64,000 nucleotides of DNA from Pectobacterium araliae (GCF_037076465.1 NZ_AP028908.1:1116001-1180000); one strand, 5' to 3'; positions 31,189-42,556 are shown, numbered from the stretch's first letter. Notes: generated by a model from the letters alone, not told the origin. Numbers and translations: made by a program.

Positions 31189-31608
31189 GTGAAACCTGCT
31201 GCTCGTCGCCGCGCTCGTGAATGTGCGGTTCAAGCGCTTTACTCCTGGCAATTATCTAAAAATGATGTTGCCGATGTTGAACACCAATTCCTGAGTGAGC
31301 AGGATGTCAAAGATGTCGACATTACCTATTTCCGTGAATTGCTGACGGGTGTTGCCACTCAAGCTGAGAAGCTGGATCAATTGATGGCTCCTTTCCTGTC
31401 TCGCCAAATCGAGGAATTGGGACAGGTTGAAAAGGCGATCCTGCGTTTGGCGATGTTTGAGCTGAGCAAGCGCGAAGATGTTCCTTACAAGGTGGCGATT
31501 AACGAGGCCATCGAACTGGCTAAAACTTTCGGTGCCGAAGATAGCCATAAGTTTGTAAATGGCGTGCTGGACAAAGCGGCTCCGAGCGTACGGAAAGGCA
31601 AGAAGTAA
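31189..31608 (+). CDS. nusB: Transcription antitermination protein NusB
   Basis: A 139-residue all-helical RNA-binding protein, part of the rRNA antitermination complex with NusE/S10, NusA and NusG. It begins at GTG with AAGGGGAA upstream. The arginine-rich N-terminus [20 protein letters not shown] and the C-terminal [27 protein letters not shown] are conserved. Same length as E. coli NusB. Confidence 0.97.
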   Translation: MKPAARRRARECAVQALYSWQLSKNDVADVEHQFLSEQDVKDVDITYFRELLTGVATQAEKLDQLMAPFLSRQIEELGQVEKAILRLAMFELSKREDVPYKVAINEAIELAKTFGAEDSHKFVNGVLDKAAPSVRKGKK

Positions 31609-31622
31609 AATGAATCGAGTCA

Positions 31623-31640
31623 GGGCCGGATATCCGGCCC
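31623..31640. terminator. Perfect 18-bp palindrome between nusB and thiL
   Basis: GGGCCGGATATCCGGCCC, followed by TGGTTGCTTTT. It could act as a weak terminator or an RNA-processing hairpin that reduces thiL expression relative to nusB. Confidence 0.5.
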
Positions 31641-31676
31641 TGGTTGCTTTTGAATGATAGGCTGGCTGGAAAGGTT

Positions 31677-32657
31677 ATGGTTGAAGGTGAGTTTGACCTT
31701 ATTGCCCGCTATTTTAATCGGGTGCGAAGTTCACGTCGCGATGTTGAGTTAGGCATCGGTGATGATTGCGCGTTACTGACAGTGGCAGATAAGCAGATGT
31801 TGGCAGTGAGTACCGACACGCTCGTATCTGGCGTTCATTTCTTACCTGATATCGATCCCGCCGATCTGGGCTACAAATCTCTGGCTGTTAATCTAAGCGA
31901 TCTGGCTGCAATGGGCGCCGATCCTGCCTGGCTTTCTCTGGCTATTACTCTACCTAAAAGCAATAGCCAGTGGCTGTCTGCCTATAGCGACAGCTTGTTT
32001 GAACTGCTTGATTATTATGGCATGCAGTTGGTCGGCGGCGATACGACGCGTGGTCCATTGAGCCTGACGTTGACTATCCACGGTCTGGTGCCTGTGGGTC
32101 GGGCATTGACGCGCCGCGGGGCGAGAATTGGCGACTGGATTTATGTTACCGGTTCATTAGGCGATAGCGCTGCCGGTCTGGCTATCCTCCAGAACTCACT
32201 GCATGTTGATGATGAGAACACGCGTCAGCGATTGATTCAGCGTCATCTGCGTCCTCAGCCTAGAATCTTGCAAGGGCAGGCGCTGCGCGATCTGGCCAGT
32301 TCAGCCATCGATCTTTCCGACGGCCTCATCTCCGATTTACAGCATATCCTTAAAGCCAGCGAGTGTGGTGCACGTATTCATCTGGATGCGATTCCGCAAT
32401 CTGATGGATTGCGAAGCTGCACTGACGAAGAACAGGCGTTGCGCTGGGCGCTATCTGGCGGTGAAGATTATGAGTTGTGCTTTACCGTGCCGGAAATTAA
32501 TCGCGGTGCATTGGAACTTGCGTTGGGGCATCTTGGGGCTGACTATACCTGTATCGGGCAAATCGGGCCATCATCCGAAGGGTTACGCTTTTTCAGAGAT
32601 AATAAAGTGACCGAGTTGAGCTGGAAAGGGTATGACCATTTTAGCGAGCAAGACTGA
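31677..32657 (+). CDS. thiL: Thiamine-monophosphate kinase
   Basis: A 326-residue enzyme that phosphorylates thiamine monophosphate to the active diphosphate. The start at 31677 ([19 protein letters not shown]) follows GGAAAGG; an upstream in-frame start at 31644 lacks family similarity. Motifs: [46 protein letters not shown] and [13 protein letters not shown]. It is the last intact gene of the nrdR operon; its final codons overlap the start of a pgpA remnant. Confidence 0.96.
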   Translation: MVEGEFDLIARYFNRVRSSRRDVELGIGDDCALLTVADKQMLAVSTDTLVSGVHFLPDIDPADLGYKSLAVNLSDLAAMGADPAWLSLAITLPKSNSQWLSAYSDSLFELLDYYGMQLVGGDTTRGPLSLTLTIHGLVPVGRALTRRGARIGDWIYVTGSLGDSAAGLAILQNSLHVDDENTRQRLIQRHLRPQPRILQGQALRDLASSAIDLSDGLISDLQHILKASECGARIHLDAIPQSDGLRSCTDEEQALRWALSGGEDYELCFTVPEINRGALELALGHLGADYTCIGQIGPSSEGLRFFRDNKVTELSWKGYDHFSEQD

Positions 32658-32787
32658 CGCCGCGAACAAAATGAAAGGTACTGGTGTAGCAAAATGCCGC
32701 TTACGGTTGAGTAACCCGTGGCATGTGCTGGCGGTGACTCTACTGTGTTATTACACCGGGGCTATGTGTCGCCCCGGTTGTCGGTAG
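32632..32787 (+). pseudogene. pgpA: Truncated pgpA (phosphatidylglycerophosphatase A), N-terminal remnant
   Basis: The frame starts with ATGACCATTTTA inside the last codons of thiL, as pgpA does in E. coli. It encodes [16 protein letters not shown]... then RLRLSNPWHVLAV, matching the PgpA N-terminus (E. coli MTIL...SRLKMSNPWHLLAV). After about 35 residues similarity stops, and 16 unrelated codons lead to a TAG at 32785-32787. The remaining approximately 135 residues of the enzyme (about 170 in E. coli), including the membrane helices and catalytic region, are missing. The next feature is the dxs terminator. Phosphatidylglycerophosphate dephosphorylation would depend on PgpB or PgpC enzymes encoded elsewhere. 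Loss by internal deletion is the simplest reading. Confidence 0.85.
32755..32778 (-). terminator. Terminator of dxs (hairpin inside the pgpA remnant tail)
   Basis: ACCGGGGC-TATGTGTC-GCCCCGGT, an 8-bp perfect GC-rich stem about 14 bp downstream of the dxs stop. The tail is TAATAACAC on the minus strand, so no long T-run. Confidence 0.65.
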
Positions 32788-32791
32788 TCTC

Positions 32792-34657
32792 TTATTTCAT
32801 CCACTGTATGATTTTGCGCTCGATGCCTGCGGCATCCAGATCGAAGTCGGCGCGGATCTCTTCTTGCGAGCCTTGCGGGATAAAGACATCGGGTAGCCCG
32901 ATGTTCAGCACCGAGACGGCAAGGCGTTTCGCCATCAGAAACTCATTCACGCCGCTCCCGGCACCGCCCATGACTGCGTTCTCTTCCAGCGTCACGAATG
33001 TGCTGTGGGACTGTGCTAACTCTTCAAGTAACGCTTCATCTAGCGGTTTCACAAAACGCATGTCGACGAGCGTGGCGTTCAACTTCTCAGCCGCAATTTG
33101 AGCTTCCGGTAATAGCGTACCAAAATTCAGAATAGCGATCGTTTTACCCTGGCGACGCACCACACCTTTACCGATTGGCAGTGCTGATAATGGCGTCAGT
33201 TCCGTACCCGTACCGTTTCCACGCGGGTAACGCACCGCTGTCGGGCCTTTCTGGTAGTGATAGCCGGTGTGCAGCATCTGACGACACTCGTTTTCATCGC
33301 TGGGTGTCATGATGATCATATTCGGGATGCAGCGTAAGAAAGAGAGATCGAACGCGCCCTGATGCGTTTGCCCATCTGCACCAACAATACCGCCGCGATC
33401 GATCGCAAACAGAACCGGCAGATTCTGAATTGCCACATCGTGGATAACCTGATCGTAAGCACGTTGCAGGAAAGTAGAGTAAATCGCGACGACGGGATGA
33501 TAGCCACCAACGGCCAGACCGGCAGCAAACGTTACGGCATGCTGCTCGGCAATCGCCACGTCAAAATATTGTTGCGGATAGTCACGGGAAAATTGCACCA
33601 TGCCGGAGCCTTCGCGCATTGCTGGCGTGACCGCCATGAGCTTGCTGTCTTTGGCGGCAGTTTCCTGTAGCCATTGTCCGAAGATCTTGGAATAGGTGGG
33701 TTGTGCGCCTTCTTTGCTTTTTGGCAATGTGCCGCTGGCAGGATCGAATTTTGGCACCGCATGCCAACTGATCGGGTCCTGCTCGGCGGGGGCGTAACCC
33801 TTGCCTTTCTTCGTCATGATGTGCAGAAGCTGTGGGCCTTTCAGATTACGCATATTTTTCAGCGTATGCGCCAGAGCCTGAACGTCATGACCATCAACTG
33901 GGCCAATATAATTAAAGCCGAGTTCCTCAAATAGCGTACCCGGTACGACCATGCCTTTAAGGTGCTCTTCGGTGCGTTTCACCAATTCTTTGATAGGGGG
34001 CAAGCCGGATAACACCTTTTTACCGCCTTCACGCAAACTGGCGTAGAGTTTGCCGGATAGCAGTTGTGCCAGGTGGTTGTTCAAGGCACCGACGTTTTCC
34101 GAAATAGACATTTCATTGTCGTTCAGCACCACCAGCAGATCGGATTTGATATCGCCTGCGTGGTTCATCGCCTCAAAGGCCATGCCCGCAGTAATCGCGC
34201 CATCGCCAATCACACAAACGGTACGACGGCCTTTGCCTTCACGCTCGGCCGCAACGGCCATGCCCAGTCCGGCACTGATTGAGGTGGATGAATGCCCGAC
34301 GCTTAATACGTCATATTCGCTTTCATCACGCCATGGGAAAGGGTGCAAACCGCCTTTTTGACGGATCGTTGAAATACGATCGCGACGGCCTGTCAGGATC
34401 TTATGCGGATAAGCCTGATGACCAACATCCCATACCAGATGATCAAAAGGGGTGTTGTAGACGTAGTGCAGCGCAACCGTCAATTCAACTGTCCCCAATC
34501 CTGAAGCAAAATGTCCGCTTGAACGGCTGACGCTATCCAGCAGATATTGGCGCAGCTCGTCGCACAGCGTTGGCAGGCTCTCTTTCGGCAACAGCCGAAG
34601 TTCATCCGGTGTTTCCACTAACGCCAATGTAGGGTACTTCGCGGTATCAAAACTCAT
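32792..34657 (-). CDS. dxs: 1-deoxy-D-xylulose-5-phosphate synthase
   Basis: A 621-residue thiamine-diphosphate enzyme, first step of the MEP isoprenoid route, condensing pyruvate and glyceraldehyde 3-phosphate. The cofactor motif [31 protein letters not shown] and the transketolase segment [17 protein letters not shown] are visible, as are [15 protein letters not shown] and the YPRGNG segment. It ends the xseB-ispA-dxs operon, 17 bp after ispA. Same architecture as E. coli (620 residues). Confidence 0.97.
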   Translation of the reverse strand: MSFDTAKYPTLALVETPDELRLLPKESLPTLCDELRQYLLDSVSRSSGHFASGLGTVELTVALHYVYNTPFDHLVWDVGHQAYPHKILTGRRDRISTIRQKGGLHPFPWRDESEYDVLSVGHSSTSISAGLGMAVAAEREGKGRRTVCVIGDGAITAGMAFEAMNHAGDIKSDLLVVLNDNEMSISENVGALNNHLAQLLSGKLYASLREGGKKVLSGLPPIKELVKRTEEHLKGMVVPGTLFEELGFNYIGPVDGHDVQALAHTLKNMRNLKGPQLLHIMTKKGKGYAPAEQDPISWHAVPKFDPASGTLPKSKEGAQPTYSKIFGQWLQETAAKDSKLMAVTPAMREGSGMVQFSRDYPQQYFDVAIAEQHAVTFAAGLAVGGYHPVVAIYSTFLQRAYDQVIHDVAIQNLPVLFAIDRGGIVGADGQTHQGAFDLSFLRCIPNMIIMTPSDENECRQMLHTGYHYQKGPTAVRYPRGNGTGTELTPLSALPIGKGVVRRQGKTIAILNFGTLLPEAQIAAEKLNATLVDMRFVKPLDEALLEELAQSHSTFVTLEENAVMGGAGSGVNEFLMAKRLAVSVLNIGLPDVFIPQGSQEEIRADFDLDAAGIERKIIQWMK

Positions 34658-34674
34658 AGAGACTCATTAGGTAA

Positions 34675-35586
34675 TTACTTATCGCGTTCAACGATGAAAT
34701 TCGCCAGCGCTTGTAGTGGTGCAGTATTCAGGGACGTTGAGCCAGATGCAACGAGATCGTCCAGCGAGGCTAGTGATTCCTGATAAAGCTCCTGTGCTTT
34801 TTTTCGTGCGTTATCTAACCCCAGCAGGCTGGGGTAGGTGCTTTTACCTAACTGCTGGTCTGCCCCCTGACGTTTGCCTGTTGTCGCACTGTCGCCAACA
34901 ACATCGAGAATATCGTCCTGAACCTGAAAGGCGAGCCCAATTGCGTTAGCATAACGATCCAGGTGAGGTAAGGCTGCACGTCCAGCGTCACCCGCGGCCA
35001 ATGCGCCCAGTCGGACCGCGGCGCGGATCAATGCACCCGTTTTGTGGCGATGAATCCGCTCTAACGCAGCCAAATCAACCTGATGGCCTTCAGCTTCCAG
35101 ATCGAAAGCCTGACCCCCGCACATGCCCGCTACACCACTTGCCTGGGCTAATTCTGAAATCATCGCCAGTCGATCGCGGTCAGAGACTTGCGGCATCGGT
35201 GCATCGGCCAAAATGGAGAATGCCAGCGTTTGCAGTGCATCCCCCGCCAGAATGGCATTCGCTTCACCAAATTTAATATGGCAGGTTGGTTGTCCGCGGC
35301 GTAAATCATCGTCATCCATTGCTGGCAGATCGTCATGAATCAATGAATAGGCGTGGATACATTCTACGGCCGCAGCCGGGGCATCCAAACTTTCTAGCGA
35401 TATGCCAAACAGTTCGCCAGTAGTATAAACCAGAAACGGACGCAGGCGTTTGCCCCCTAAGAGTGAGCCATACTCCATTGCATTGACCAGTGGACTACTC
35501 TGAAAGGGGAGGTCAGCGATGAAATGCCCCAACATGCGGTTAGTGCGTTGGTAATGCGCATTTAGCTGCGTGTTGAAATCGGTCAT
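34675..35586 (-). CDS. ispA: Farnesyl diphosphate synthase
   Basis: A 303-residue trans-prenyltransferase making farnesyl diphosphate from IPP and GPP/DMAPP. First aspartate-rich motif in [17 protein letters not shown]; second in [13 protein letters not shown]; the [11 protein letters not shown] basic segment binds diphosphate. The start codon overlaps the xseB stop by four bases, indicating translational coupling. Supplies precursors downstream of Dxs, encoded next. Confidence 0.97.
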   Translation of the reverse strand: MTDFNTQLNAHYQRTNRMLGHFIADLPFQSSPLVNAMEYGSLLGGKRLRPFLVYTTGELFGISLESLDAPAAAVECIHAYSLIHDDLPAMDDDDLRRGQPTCHIKFGEANAILAGDALQTLAFSILADAPMPQVSDRDRLAMISELAQASGVAGMCGGQAFDLEAEGHQVDLAALERIHRHKTGALIRAAVRLGALAAGDAGRAALPHLDRYANAIGLAFQVQDDILDVVGDSATTGKRQGADQQLGKSTYPSLLGLDNARKKAQELYQESLASLDDLVASGSTSLNTAPLQALANFIVERDK

Positions 35587-35831
35587 AGCGTGTCATTATC
35601 CGGCGTAAACGGTGACAACGGTGCATCGGGATCGTCGCTCAGCAGGATTTGTACGCGCTGTTCCGCTTGTTGCAGCTTTTGCTGTCCCTGACGAGCGAGC
35701 TGGATGCCATGTTCGAACGCATTTAGCGCATCATCCAGCGGCAGTTCACCTGATTCGAGGCGGGTAACGATTTTTTCCAGTTCGTTCAGTGAGCTTTCAA
35801 AGCTGACTGGCTGCTCGGTCTTCTTAGGCAT
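35583..35831 (-). CDS. xseB: Exodeoxyribonuclease VII small subunit
   Basis: An 82-residue helical protein (E. coli 80) with the family signature [51 protein letters not shown]. It binds XseA to form exonuclease VII. First gene of xseB-ispA-dxs, divergent from thiI. Confidence 0.95.
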   Translation of the reverse strand: MPKKTEQPVSFESSLNELEKIVTRLESGELPLDDALNAFEHGIQLARQGQQKLQQAEQRVQILLSDDPDAPLSPFTPDNDTL

Positions 35832-36084
35832 AGTGGTTTCAGAATCCTGGTGTTATACGCCGTTGGCTTGTGGCGGCAAAGCGTGGTATCGCGTTTAGTC
35901 ATCTATGGATGGCGTGACGATTATACGGTTAAAACGCACAGTATATCTGCATATAATGATATACTCCGCGCCCTGGATGCTATTGGTAAAATCATCTCTG
36001 TTCTGGCTGATTTTACCGATAACGTGATTTTAGTGCTCAGGGTAAATTTATTTACACCTGTCTGACCAAGTAACGACAGCCACC

Positions 36085-37533
36085 ATGAAGTTTATCATTA
36101 AATTGTTCCCGGAAATCACCATCAAGAGCCAATCTGTGCGGTTGCGCTTTATCAAGATTCTAACCGGAAACATTCGCAACGTATTAAAACACTATGATGA
36201 AACGCTGGCGGTTGTCCGTCACTGGGATCATATCGAAGTTCGGGCCAAAGATGAAAACCAGCGTGGCACGATTCGTGATGCGCTGACGAGAATTCCGGGT
36301 ATCCACCATATTCTGGAAGTTGAAGATCACGCCTATACCGACGTGCACAACATCTTTGAACAGGCGTTGGCGCTCTATCGTGAACGGCTGGAAGGCAAGA
36401 CGTTTTGTGTACGAGTAAAACGCCGTGGTAAGCATGAGTTTAGTTCACAGGACGTGGAACGCTATGTTGGCGGTGGGCTGAATCAGCACATTGAAACGGC
36501 GCGGGTCAATCTCACGGCACCGCAGGTCACGGTCCATCTGGAAATCGAGCAGGATCGTCTGCTGCTGATTAAAGGTCGTTATGAAGGGATTGGCGGCTAT
36601 CCGATCGGTACGCAGGAAGATGTTCTGTCACTCATTTCTGGCGGTTTCGATTCCGGTGTATCCAGCTATATGTTGATGCGCCGAGGATGCCGCGTGCATT
36701 ACTGTTTTTTCAATCTTGGCGGTGCGGCACACGAGATTGGTGTGAAGCAGGTGGCACACTATCTGTGGAACCGATTTGGTAGTTCGCATCGGGTGCGTTT
36801 TATTGCTATCGATTTCGAACCCGTTGTTGGTGAAATTCTGGAGAAGGTCGACGACGGCCAGATGGGCGTCGTGCTGAAGCGTATGATGGTGCGTGCGGCA
36901 TCAAAAATGGCTGAGCGCTACGGTGTTCAGGCGTTGGTGACCGGTGAAGCGTTAGGGCAGGTGTCCAGCCAGACGCTGACTAACCTGCGTTTGATCGATA
37001 ACGCCTCTGATACCCTGATTTTGCGCCCGCTGATTTCTCATGATAAAGAGCATATTATCAAACAGGCTCGCGAGTTGGGGACGGAAGATTTCGCCAAAAC
37101 GATGCCGGAATATTGTGGTGTGATCTCCAAAAGCCCGACGGTGAAGGCGGTAAAAGCGAAGATCGAGGCCGAAGAAGGCCACTTTGACTTTGCTATCCTG
37201 GATCGTGTGGTGAGTGAAGCGCGGAATATTGATATCCGTGAGATCGCCGAGCAGACCAGACAAGACGTGGTTGAAGTAGAAACGGTCGCGTCGTTTGCGC
37301 CAACTGACGTGCTGCTGGATATCCGTGCGCCGGATGAACAAGATGATAAACCACTTCAACTGGATCAGGTCGAAATCAAATCCTTACCGTTCTACAAACT
37401 GGGTACGCAGTTCGGCGATTTGGATCAGAGCAAAACCTACCTGCTTTACTGCGAGCGTGGCGTGATGAGCCGCTTGCAGGCGCTGTACCTGCGTGAGCAA
37501 GGTTTCAGTAATGTGAAGGTATACCGTCCGTAA
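36085..37533 (+). CDS. thiI: tRNA 4-thiouridine synthase / thiamine sulfurtransferase ThiI
   Basis: A 482-residue enzyme (same as E. coli) that makes 4-thiouridine at tRNA position 8 and supplies sulfur for the thiamine thiazole. Order: ferredoxin-like domain and THUMP (about 1-165), PP-loop ATPase with SGGFDSG, then a rhodanese domain with the catalytic Cys in [15 protein letters not shown]. The partner Cys is in [13 protein letters not shown]. Divergent from xseB; about 250 bp separates the starts. Confidence 0.97.
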   Translation: MKFIIKLFPEITIKSQSVRLRFIKILTGNIRNVLKHYDETLAVVRHWDHIEVRAKDENQRGTIRDALTRIPGIHHILEVEDHAYTDVHNIFEQALALYRERLEGKTFCVRVKRRGKHEFSSQDVERYVGGGLNQHIETARVNLTAPQVTVHLEIEQDRLLLIKGRYEGIGGYPIGTQEDVLSLISGGFDSGVSSYMLMRRGCRVHYCFFNLGGAAHEIGVKQVAHYLWNRFGSSHRVRFIAIDFEPVVGEILEKVDDGQMGVVLKRMMVRAASKMAERYGVQALVTGEALGQVSSQTLTNLRLIDNASDTLILRPLISHDKEHIIKQARELGTEDFAKTMPEYCGVISKSPTVKAVKAKIEAEEGHFDFAILDRVVSEARNIDIREIAEQTRQDVVEVETVASFAPTDVLLDIRAPDEQDDKPLQLDQVEIKSLPFYKLGTQFGDLDQSKTYLLYCERGVMSRLQALYLREQGFSNVKVYRP

Positions 37534-37537
37534 TCTG

Positions 37538-37560
37538 AAAAGGCGCACAAGCGCCTTTTT
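37538..37560. terminator. Bidirectional terminator between thiI and yajL
   Basis: AAAAGGCGC-ACAA-GCGCCTTTTT: compact hairpin with A- and T-runs, directly after the thiI stop and just before the convergent yajL stop. Confidence 0.9.
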
Positions 37561-37568
37561 CGTCAGTC

Positions 37569-38159
37569 TTAATCGCGGTAGTTATGAATTCCCGGCGGCA
37601 GGATAAGCTGCTCAGCAACCTCGGCCGCTTTTTCTTTCCCTAGTAGTAAATCGATGATCTTTAGTGCGAAATCCATACTGGTGCCCGGCCCTTGTGTGGT
37701 GAGTAGGTTCACGCGTGGATCGTAGACGACACGTTTTTCCATCCATTTTTCTGGTGCAATCTTATCCTTGAACGCAGGATAGCCCGTCATGTTTCCCACG
37801 GGGAACAGCTGATGATATTCAAGCACCAGCGCCGGTGTCGCGCACATTGCGGCGACAATTCTTCCTTCCAAATGCGTTTGTCGAATACATTCCACCAGAA
37901 TTGGGCTATCGCGGAAGCACTCCGCACCTTTCAAGCCACCCGGTAGCACCAGCACATCGAAAGGCCGATCGGCAATGGTAGCCAGTGGAGCATCCGCCAG
38001 TAGCCTTACCCCGCGTGAACAGACGATTTCAAGGTTGCCATCGCTGGCTACGCTGGCAAGCGTTACCTGAATGCCCGCACGGACAAGCAGGTCTATAGTC
38101 GTGACGGCCTCAATTTCTTCACTACCAGGCGCCAGACACACCAGTGCCGATACGGTCAT
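37569..38159 (-). CDS. yajL: DJ-1 family protein YajL
   Basis: A 196-residue DJ-1/PfpI-family protein, implicated in protection from oxidative and electrophile stress and described as a deglycase/chaperone. The reactive nucleophile elbow Cys lies in [13 protein letters not shown]; the acidic partner is in [15 protein letters not shown]. The start at 38159 matches E. coli ([12 protein letters not shown] near residue 3); AGGA lies 9 bases upstream. An in-frame ATG two codons earlier is too close to that site. The 5' end overlaps the end of panE by 38 bp. Confidence 0.93.
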   Translation of the reverse strand: MTVSALVCLAPGSEEIEAVTTIDLLVRAGIQVTLASVASDGNLEIVCSRGVRLLADAPLATIADRPFDVLVLPGGLKGAECFRDSPILVECIRQTHLEGRIVAAMCATPALVLEYHQLFPVGNMTGYPAFKDKIAPEKWMEKRVVYDPRVNLLTTQGPGTSMDFALKIIDLLLGKEKAAEVAEQLILPPGIHNYRD

Positions 38160-39030
38160 AATCATTTTCCTTTTGCTTAATGTAGTCAAATAGACGGGCA
38201 TTTTCGGGGAGCGTCAGGCCATGGAGACGCGCACGGTGCAGCAAATACCCGGTAATGTAGTCAATTTCGGTATGTCGCTGAGCGATGATGTCCTGCAACA
38301 TCGATGAGGTGTTTGCCGCGGTGTTCTGAATAATTTGATTAACGTAGAGCAGCAGGTTATCTCGTGATGTATGGAAGCCTTCCCGCTCCATGACGCTGGT
38401 CACTTCCTGACAAAGTGGTGCGATTAGCTCTGGATAGGCGGCAAGTTCGCCATTGGTGCAGTGATATTTCACCGTGAGCGGATTGATGATGCAGTTCGCT
38501 GCCAGTTTCAGCCAGCAAGTTGCGCTGATATTGCTGTGCCAGGCGACATCCGGTAAGGCTTGATGGAGTATTTCAGCTAAATGACTTTGGCTACTGTCCC
38601 CGTTAAACGTACCTATGTGCGTGGTGCCTGCGGCAACGTGTACAACGTTGGTGGCGTCGCGCCGTGCGGCATGGGTGGTGACGCCGAGCACCAATGGTTG
38701 CAGTAATCGCGGTAATTCTTCCTGTGTACCCATGCCGTTATGTAATAGCAGAATCGTGCACTGCGGGTTGAGTTGGGGCAATAGGATGGTAACGGCATCG
38801 GAAACCTGCCAGGCTTTTAGCGTGACCAGCAGCAACTCGCTCTGGGCAAGATGATCGGGATCGTTAGCCGTCAGGTTAAGATTACAGTGCTGGCCGTCCA
38901 GCAGGGTGACATTGACCGCACAATACGGTTGCGGAATGCGTAGCCATCCCTGGACATCATGCCCTTGCTGATGCAACGCTGCGAGCCAAAGTTGCCCCAG
39001 CGCGCCACAGCCAAGAACAGTGATTTTCAT
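38122..39030 (-). CDS. panE: 2-dehydropantoate 2-reductase
   Basis: A 302-residue NADPH-dependent ketopantoate reductase in pantothenate synthesis. The nucleotide-binding motif is GCGALGQLW at residues 7-15; the catalytic Lys segment is [15 protein letters not shown]. The start at 39030 ([12 protein letters not shown]) follows GGGAGACGCAC. It overlaps yajL downstream, so the two form an operon as in E. coli. Confidence 0.95.
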   Translation of the reverse strand: MKITVLGCGALGQLWLAALHQQGHDVQGWLRIPQPYCAVNVTLLDGQHCNLNLTANDPDHLAQSELLLVTLKAWQVSDAVTILLPQLNPQCTILLLHNGMGTQEELPRLLQPLVLGVTTHAARRDATNVVHVAAGTTHIGTFNGDSSQSHLAEILHQALPDVAWHSNISATCWLKLAANCIINPLTVKYHCTNGELAAYPELIAPLCQEVTSVMEREGFHTSRDNLLLYVNQIIQNTAANTSSMLQDIIAQRHTEIDYITGYLLHRARLHGLTLPENARLFDYIKQKENDYDRIGTGVSGAW

Positions 39031-39218
39031 GTGCGTCTCCCTTATTTGATACGGGTACTGTCGATCTCCTATCACAGGCCATCATTCACACCATAATTTT
39101 GTGTTATTCGGCCTGCTTACCTGATACCGCGTAAAAATCGAGATCGTGTCTGGCATCTTGCTTATCGCAGAAGAGCGGTTATTATGCTCGCCAGCCAAAT
39201 TTGTCAGGAGAGCGAATT

Positions 39219-39710
39219 ATGCCATCTTTCGATATTGTTTCGGAAATTGATATGCAGGAAGTCCGTAACGCGGTGGAAAATGCGACGCGCGATCTGAGCA
39301 CCCGTTGGGATTTTCGCAATGTTCCGGCCAGCTTTGAACTGAATGAGAAATCACAAAGCATCAAAGTGGCCAGCGAGTCTGATTTTCAGGTACAACAGCT
39401 GGTTGATATTCTGCGCGAAAAGCTGGTTAAGCGGGGTATTGAAGGCGGTGCGCTGGAGATCCCAGACGAAATGGAACACAGCGGAAAAACGTACAGCGTG
39501 GAAGCGAAGCTGAAGCAAGGTATTGAAACGACGCTGGCGAAGCAAATCATCAAGCTGATTAAAGACAGTAAACTGAAAGTACAGGCGCAGATTCAAGGGG
39601 AACAGGTTCGCGTCACTGGGAAATCACGTGATGATTTACAGGGTGTGATGGCGTTGATTCGTGGTGGAAATTTGGGACAGCCGTTCCAGTTTACTAACTT
39701 CCGCGATTGA
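39219..39710 (+). CDS. yajQ: Nucleotide-binding protein YajQ
   Basis: A 163-residue UPF0234/YajQ-family protein (same length as E. coli). Two RRM-like repeats; [19 protein letters not shown] at the start and the C-terminal [14 protein letters not shown] are diagnostic. Family members bind nucleotides including cyclic di-GMP and affect virulence or phage growth in other bacteria. The start at 39219 has AGGAGAG upstream; an earlier in-frame codon at 39201 would itself cover that ribosome site. Confidence 0.95.
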   Translation: MPSFDIVSEIDMQEVRNAVENATRDLSTRWDFRNVPASFELNEKSQSIKVASESDFQVQQLVDILREKLVKRGIEGGALEIPDEMEHSGKTYSVEAKLKQGIETTLAKQIIKLIKDSKLKVQAQIQGEQVRVTGKSRDDLQGVMALIRGGNLGQPFQFTNFRD

Positions 39711-39738
39711 GACTTTTCGTTCCACGCTGATGAACAAT

Positions 39739-39764
39739 AAGGCCAGCGAACGCTGGCCTTTTGC
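39739..39764. terminator. Bidirectional terminator between yajQ and yajR
   Basis: AAGGCCAGCG-AA-CGCTGGCCTT followed by TTGCTT: a 10-bp perfect stem shared by the two convergent genes. Confidence 0.88.
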
Positions 39765-39769
39765 TTAAC

Positions 39770-41134
39770 TCAAACTTGACCTGCTACTTGTTCTAGCTGT
39801 TGCCGATTGGTCTTTTTGTTGTCGATCTTCACATAGGCGCTGTACTCATCCGGCACGATAACCACTTCAGCAACGCCGGGCTGGGTACGAATTCTCTGTT
39901 CTAACTCACTATCCTGCAAGGCTAAATCGGTCAGCGAGATTCTCAGACTACTGAGATAGGGCGGTTCCTGCATGGTGACGCTGAGGAATAGCCAGATAGC
40001 TGCAATGGCTGCGCCAGCCATAAACACGACAGATGCGCCATAAAGCTCAAACAGCCCGCCACCAAGACTCCCGCCAATTGCTACACCGATAAACTGTGTG
40101 GTGGAGTAAACACCCATTGCGGTGCCTTTGTATCCCGCAGGCGATTCTTTGCTGATTAACGACGGTAACAGTGCCTCCATGACGTTGAAAGCCAGGAAGA
40201 ACAGCTGTACACCGATGATAATTTGCCAGAGGTGGTTACCTGCATCCCACAGGACGATTTCTGCGGCAATTAATACCACAATGCAGCCGATGAAAACCTG
40301 TTTCATCCGCCTTTTCACTTCGGCATAGATAATGAAGGGGACGACACCGGCAAAGGAGACCAGCATGGTGACGAGATAAACTTTCCAGTGATCCTGCGGT
40401 TCTAACCCTGCGGATTCCATTGCGCGGGGTAGGGCAACGAAGCTCGACATCAATAAAATATGCAGGCACATAATGCCGATATTTAGTTTAAGCAGGCGGC
40501 TATTACCGAGCACCTTGCGGAAACTGCCACGTACCATCGCTGATTCTCGATTCAGAACGTGTGCTGGCGCGGAAGGAATCAACGTCAGCGTGATAGCAAT
40601 GCCTGCGAGTGATAGAACGGCGATGCCCCAGAAGAGCGCCTGTAAGCCGAAAGCGTGAGTAACAATGGGGCCAATGACCATGGCAATAGCAAAGGTAACG
40701 CCGAAGCTCACGCCGATAAACGCCATCGCTTTGGTTCGGTTCTGTTCACGCGTCAGGTCGGAAAGCAGCGCCATGACGGCGGCGGAGATGGCACCCGCGC
40801 CTTGCAATGCTCGGCCAAGAATAATGCCCCAAATCGAGTCACTCAGTGCAGCGATGACGCTACCAAGTGCAAAAACTAGTAGCCCCCCGACGATCAGCGG
40901 TTTTCTGCCGATGCGATCGGAGACTAAGCCGAAGGGGATCTGGAAAATAGCCTGCATCAAGCCATAGATACCAATCGCAATCCCGATCAGCGCTTCACTG
41001 GCACCTTGTAATGCCATACCGTAGGTGGTCAGAACGGGCAACACCATGAACATGCCAAGCATGCGTAGTGAAAAAACGGCACCCAAGCCCCATGTGGCGC
41101 GTAATTCGCCTGGGGTCATTTTATTATCGTTCAT
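39770..41134 (-). CDS. yajR: MFS transporter YajR
   Basis: A 454-residue major facilitator protein. Twelve membrane helices with the motif A sequence GLVSDRIGRKPLIVGG after helix 2, then a soluble C-terminal domain (about 388-454, LRISLTDLALQDSELEQRI and VVIVPDEYSAYVKID) corresponding to the ferredoxin-like YAM domain of E. coli YajR. Substrate unknown; drug:proton antiport type. Upstream of cyoE in E. coli order. Confidence 0.94.
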   Translation of the reverse strand: MNDNKMTPGELRATWGLGAVFSLRMLGMFMVLPVLTTYGMALQGASEALIGIAIGIYGLMQAIFQIPFGLVSDRIGRKPLIVGGLLVFALGSVIAALSDSIWGIILGRALQGAGAISAAVMALLSDLTREQNRTKAMAFIGVSFGVTFAIAMVIGPIVTHAFGLQALFWGIAVLSLAGIAITLTLIPSAPAHVLNRESAMVRGSFRKVLGNSRLLKLNIGIMCLHILLMSSFVALPRAMESAGLEPQDHWKVYLVTMLVSFAGVVPFIIYAEVKRRMKQVFIGCIVVLIAAEIVLWDAGNHLWQIIIGVQLFFLAFNVMEALLPSLISKESPAGYKGTAMGVYSTTQFIGVAIGGSLGGGLFELYGASVVFMAGAAIAAIWLFLSVTMQEPPYLSSLRISLTDLALQDSELEQRIRTQPGVAEVVIVPDEYSAYVKIDNKKTNRQQLEQVAGQV

Positions 41135-41262
41135 TCATTACCTCTGAAAACAATTGGCGCTATTTTAGTGCGTTATTGGCCAAACAGTAAACGGTAGGTT
41201 TGTTACGTGATTTGGCGGGAGAAAACACAGGGGAAGGTATAAAAACGCAGGACGCACGTCAT

Positions 41263-41292
41263 AAAAAACAGGCGGACGAGCCACCTGTTTTT
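41263..41292 (-). terminator. Terminator of the cyo operon
   Basis: On the minus strand AAAAACAGGTGG and CCGCCTGTTTTTT pair around a short loop (CTCGT) with one mismatch, giving an A-run and T-run flanked hairpin 27 bp after the cyoE stop. Confidence 0.85.
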
Positions 41293-41318
41293 CTTAATGC
41301 ATAAAACGCAGCTTGTGG

Positions 41319-42209
41319 TTAACGCAGGTAGGTCAGCAGAGCTTCATGCGCTGGCGCCATGGAATCCACAGACATCATCACGCTCAGTGAGGTAATCGCG
41401 ACGATGGAGAAAACGAACAGCTTTCTTGCCCATATGCGGTCATCAATCGCGTTTTTATAACCTGACAACGCCATACCTAACCACCATACGCTAACTGCTG
41501 CGGCAACGATCAGGTATTTGTAGCCAGCATAACCGCCGAGAGACAGCATCAATGTTGCTACCGCAAACGCGACGATATAGAGCGTGATGTGGTTTTTCGC
41601 AACGGAGATACCTTTCACGACAGGCAGTACCGGGATATTAGCCGCTTGATAATCCTTGAAGCGGAAAATCGCGATCGCGTAGGAATGCGGCATCTGCCAC
41701 AGGCTAAAGATCAACAGTAGAATCAACGCACCAGCGTCGAATTGATTGCTGACAGCGCAGTAACCAATAACCGGTGGTGCCGCGCCGGACAGGCTGCCAA
41801 TCAGCGTGCCATAAACAGAGTGCCGCTTCATGTACAGGCTATATACACCGACATACACAACGAAACCCATCACCGCCAGCCACATCGCCAGCGGATTAGC
41901 CGCGATGTACAGCAGAGCAAAGCCCGCAATACCTAACAGCGATGCGTAAACCAGCGTTACCTTCAGCGAAATCAGTCCTTTTACCAGAACCCGATTTTTG
42001 GTTCTCTCCATTTTCTTGTCGATGTCGCGGTCAATGACGTTGTTAAACACGCAGCCAGACGCAACGACTAACGACACACCCACGAGTGTGGCGAGAAACA
42101 AGGGATAATCAATGCGGCCTTGGGCCGCAAGGAGAAACCCACCGATAACGGAAATCAGATTTCCGAAAATAATTCCTGGTTTAGTAACTTGCAGGTATTG
42201 CTTAATCAT
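41319..42209 (-). CDS. cyoE: Protoheme IX farnesyltransferase (heme O synthase)
   Basis: A 296-residue membrane prenyltransferase converting heme b to heme o for the bo3 oxidase. The aspartate-rich motif [18 protein letters not shown] and a second segment YTLSMKR-like ([12 protein letters not shown]) bind farnesyl diphosphate; multiple membrane helices. Last gene of cyoABCDE, 14 bp after cyoD. Confidence 0.97.
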   Translation of the reverse strand: MIKQYLQVTKPGIIFGNLISVIGGFLLAAQGRIDYPLFLATLVGVSLVVASGCVFNNVIDRDIDKKMERTKNRVLVKGLISLKVTLVYASLLGIAGFALLYIAANPLAMWLAVMGFVVYVGVYSLYMKRHSVYGTLIGSLSGAAPPVIGYCAVSNQFDAGALILLLIFSLWQMPHSYAIAIFRFKDYQAANIPVLPVVKGISVAKNHITLYIVAFAVATLMLSLGGYAGYKYLIVAAAVSVWWLGMALSGYKNAIDDRIWARKLFVFSIVAITSLSVMMSVDSMAPAHEALLTYLR

Positions 42210-42223
42210 CTTTTACGGCTCTG

Positions 42224-42556
42224 TTACTGGATCATCATATTGTGGTGTGCGCTCATCATAATCCAGATGGAGCCCACGACGACAATCGCGATAATCAGGA
42301 CGGCAAACACAAGAGCCACCACGTTCCAGCGCTCTTCTGAGGACGTATTCAGGTGCAGGAAGTACACCAGATGCACCAGAATTTGAACCACTGCACATCC
42401 CACCACGGTGAAAAGAATGGCGTTATGCGATACAGTGCCGCTCATGACCATACTGAAAGGAATGACTGTCAGAATAACAGACAGAACAAAACCTATCACA
42501 TATGACTTAACGCTACCGTGGCTGGCACCTGAATGATCGGTAGTTGAATGACTCAT
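42224..42556 (-). CDS. cyoD: Cytochrome bo3 ubiquinol oxidase subunit IV
   Basis: A 110-residue membrane protein with three helices and the [17 protein letters not shown] start typical of subunit IV. The start at 42556 shares one base with the cyoC stop codon (TAATG), so translation is coupled; the frame opens further upstream but inside cyoC. Confidence 0.95.
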   Translation of the reverse strand: MSHSTTDHSGASHGSVKSYVIGFVLSVILTVIPFSMVMSGTVSHNAILFTVVGCAVVQILVHLVYFLHLNTSSEERWNVVALVFAVLIIAIVVVGSIWIMMSAHHNMMIQ

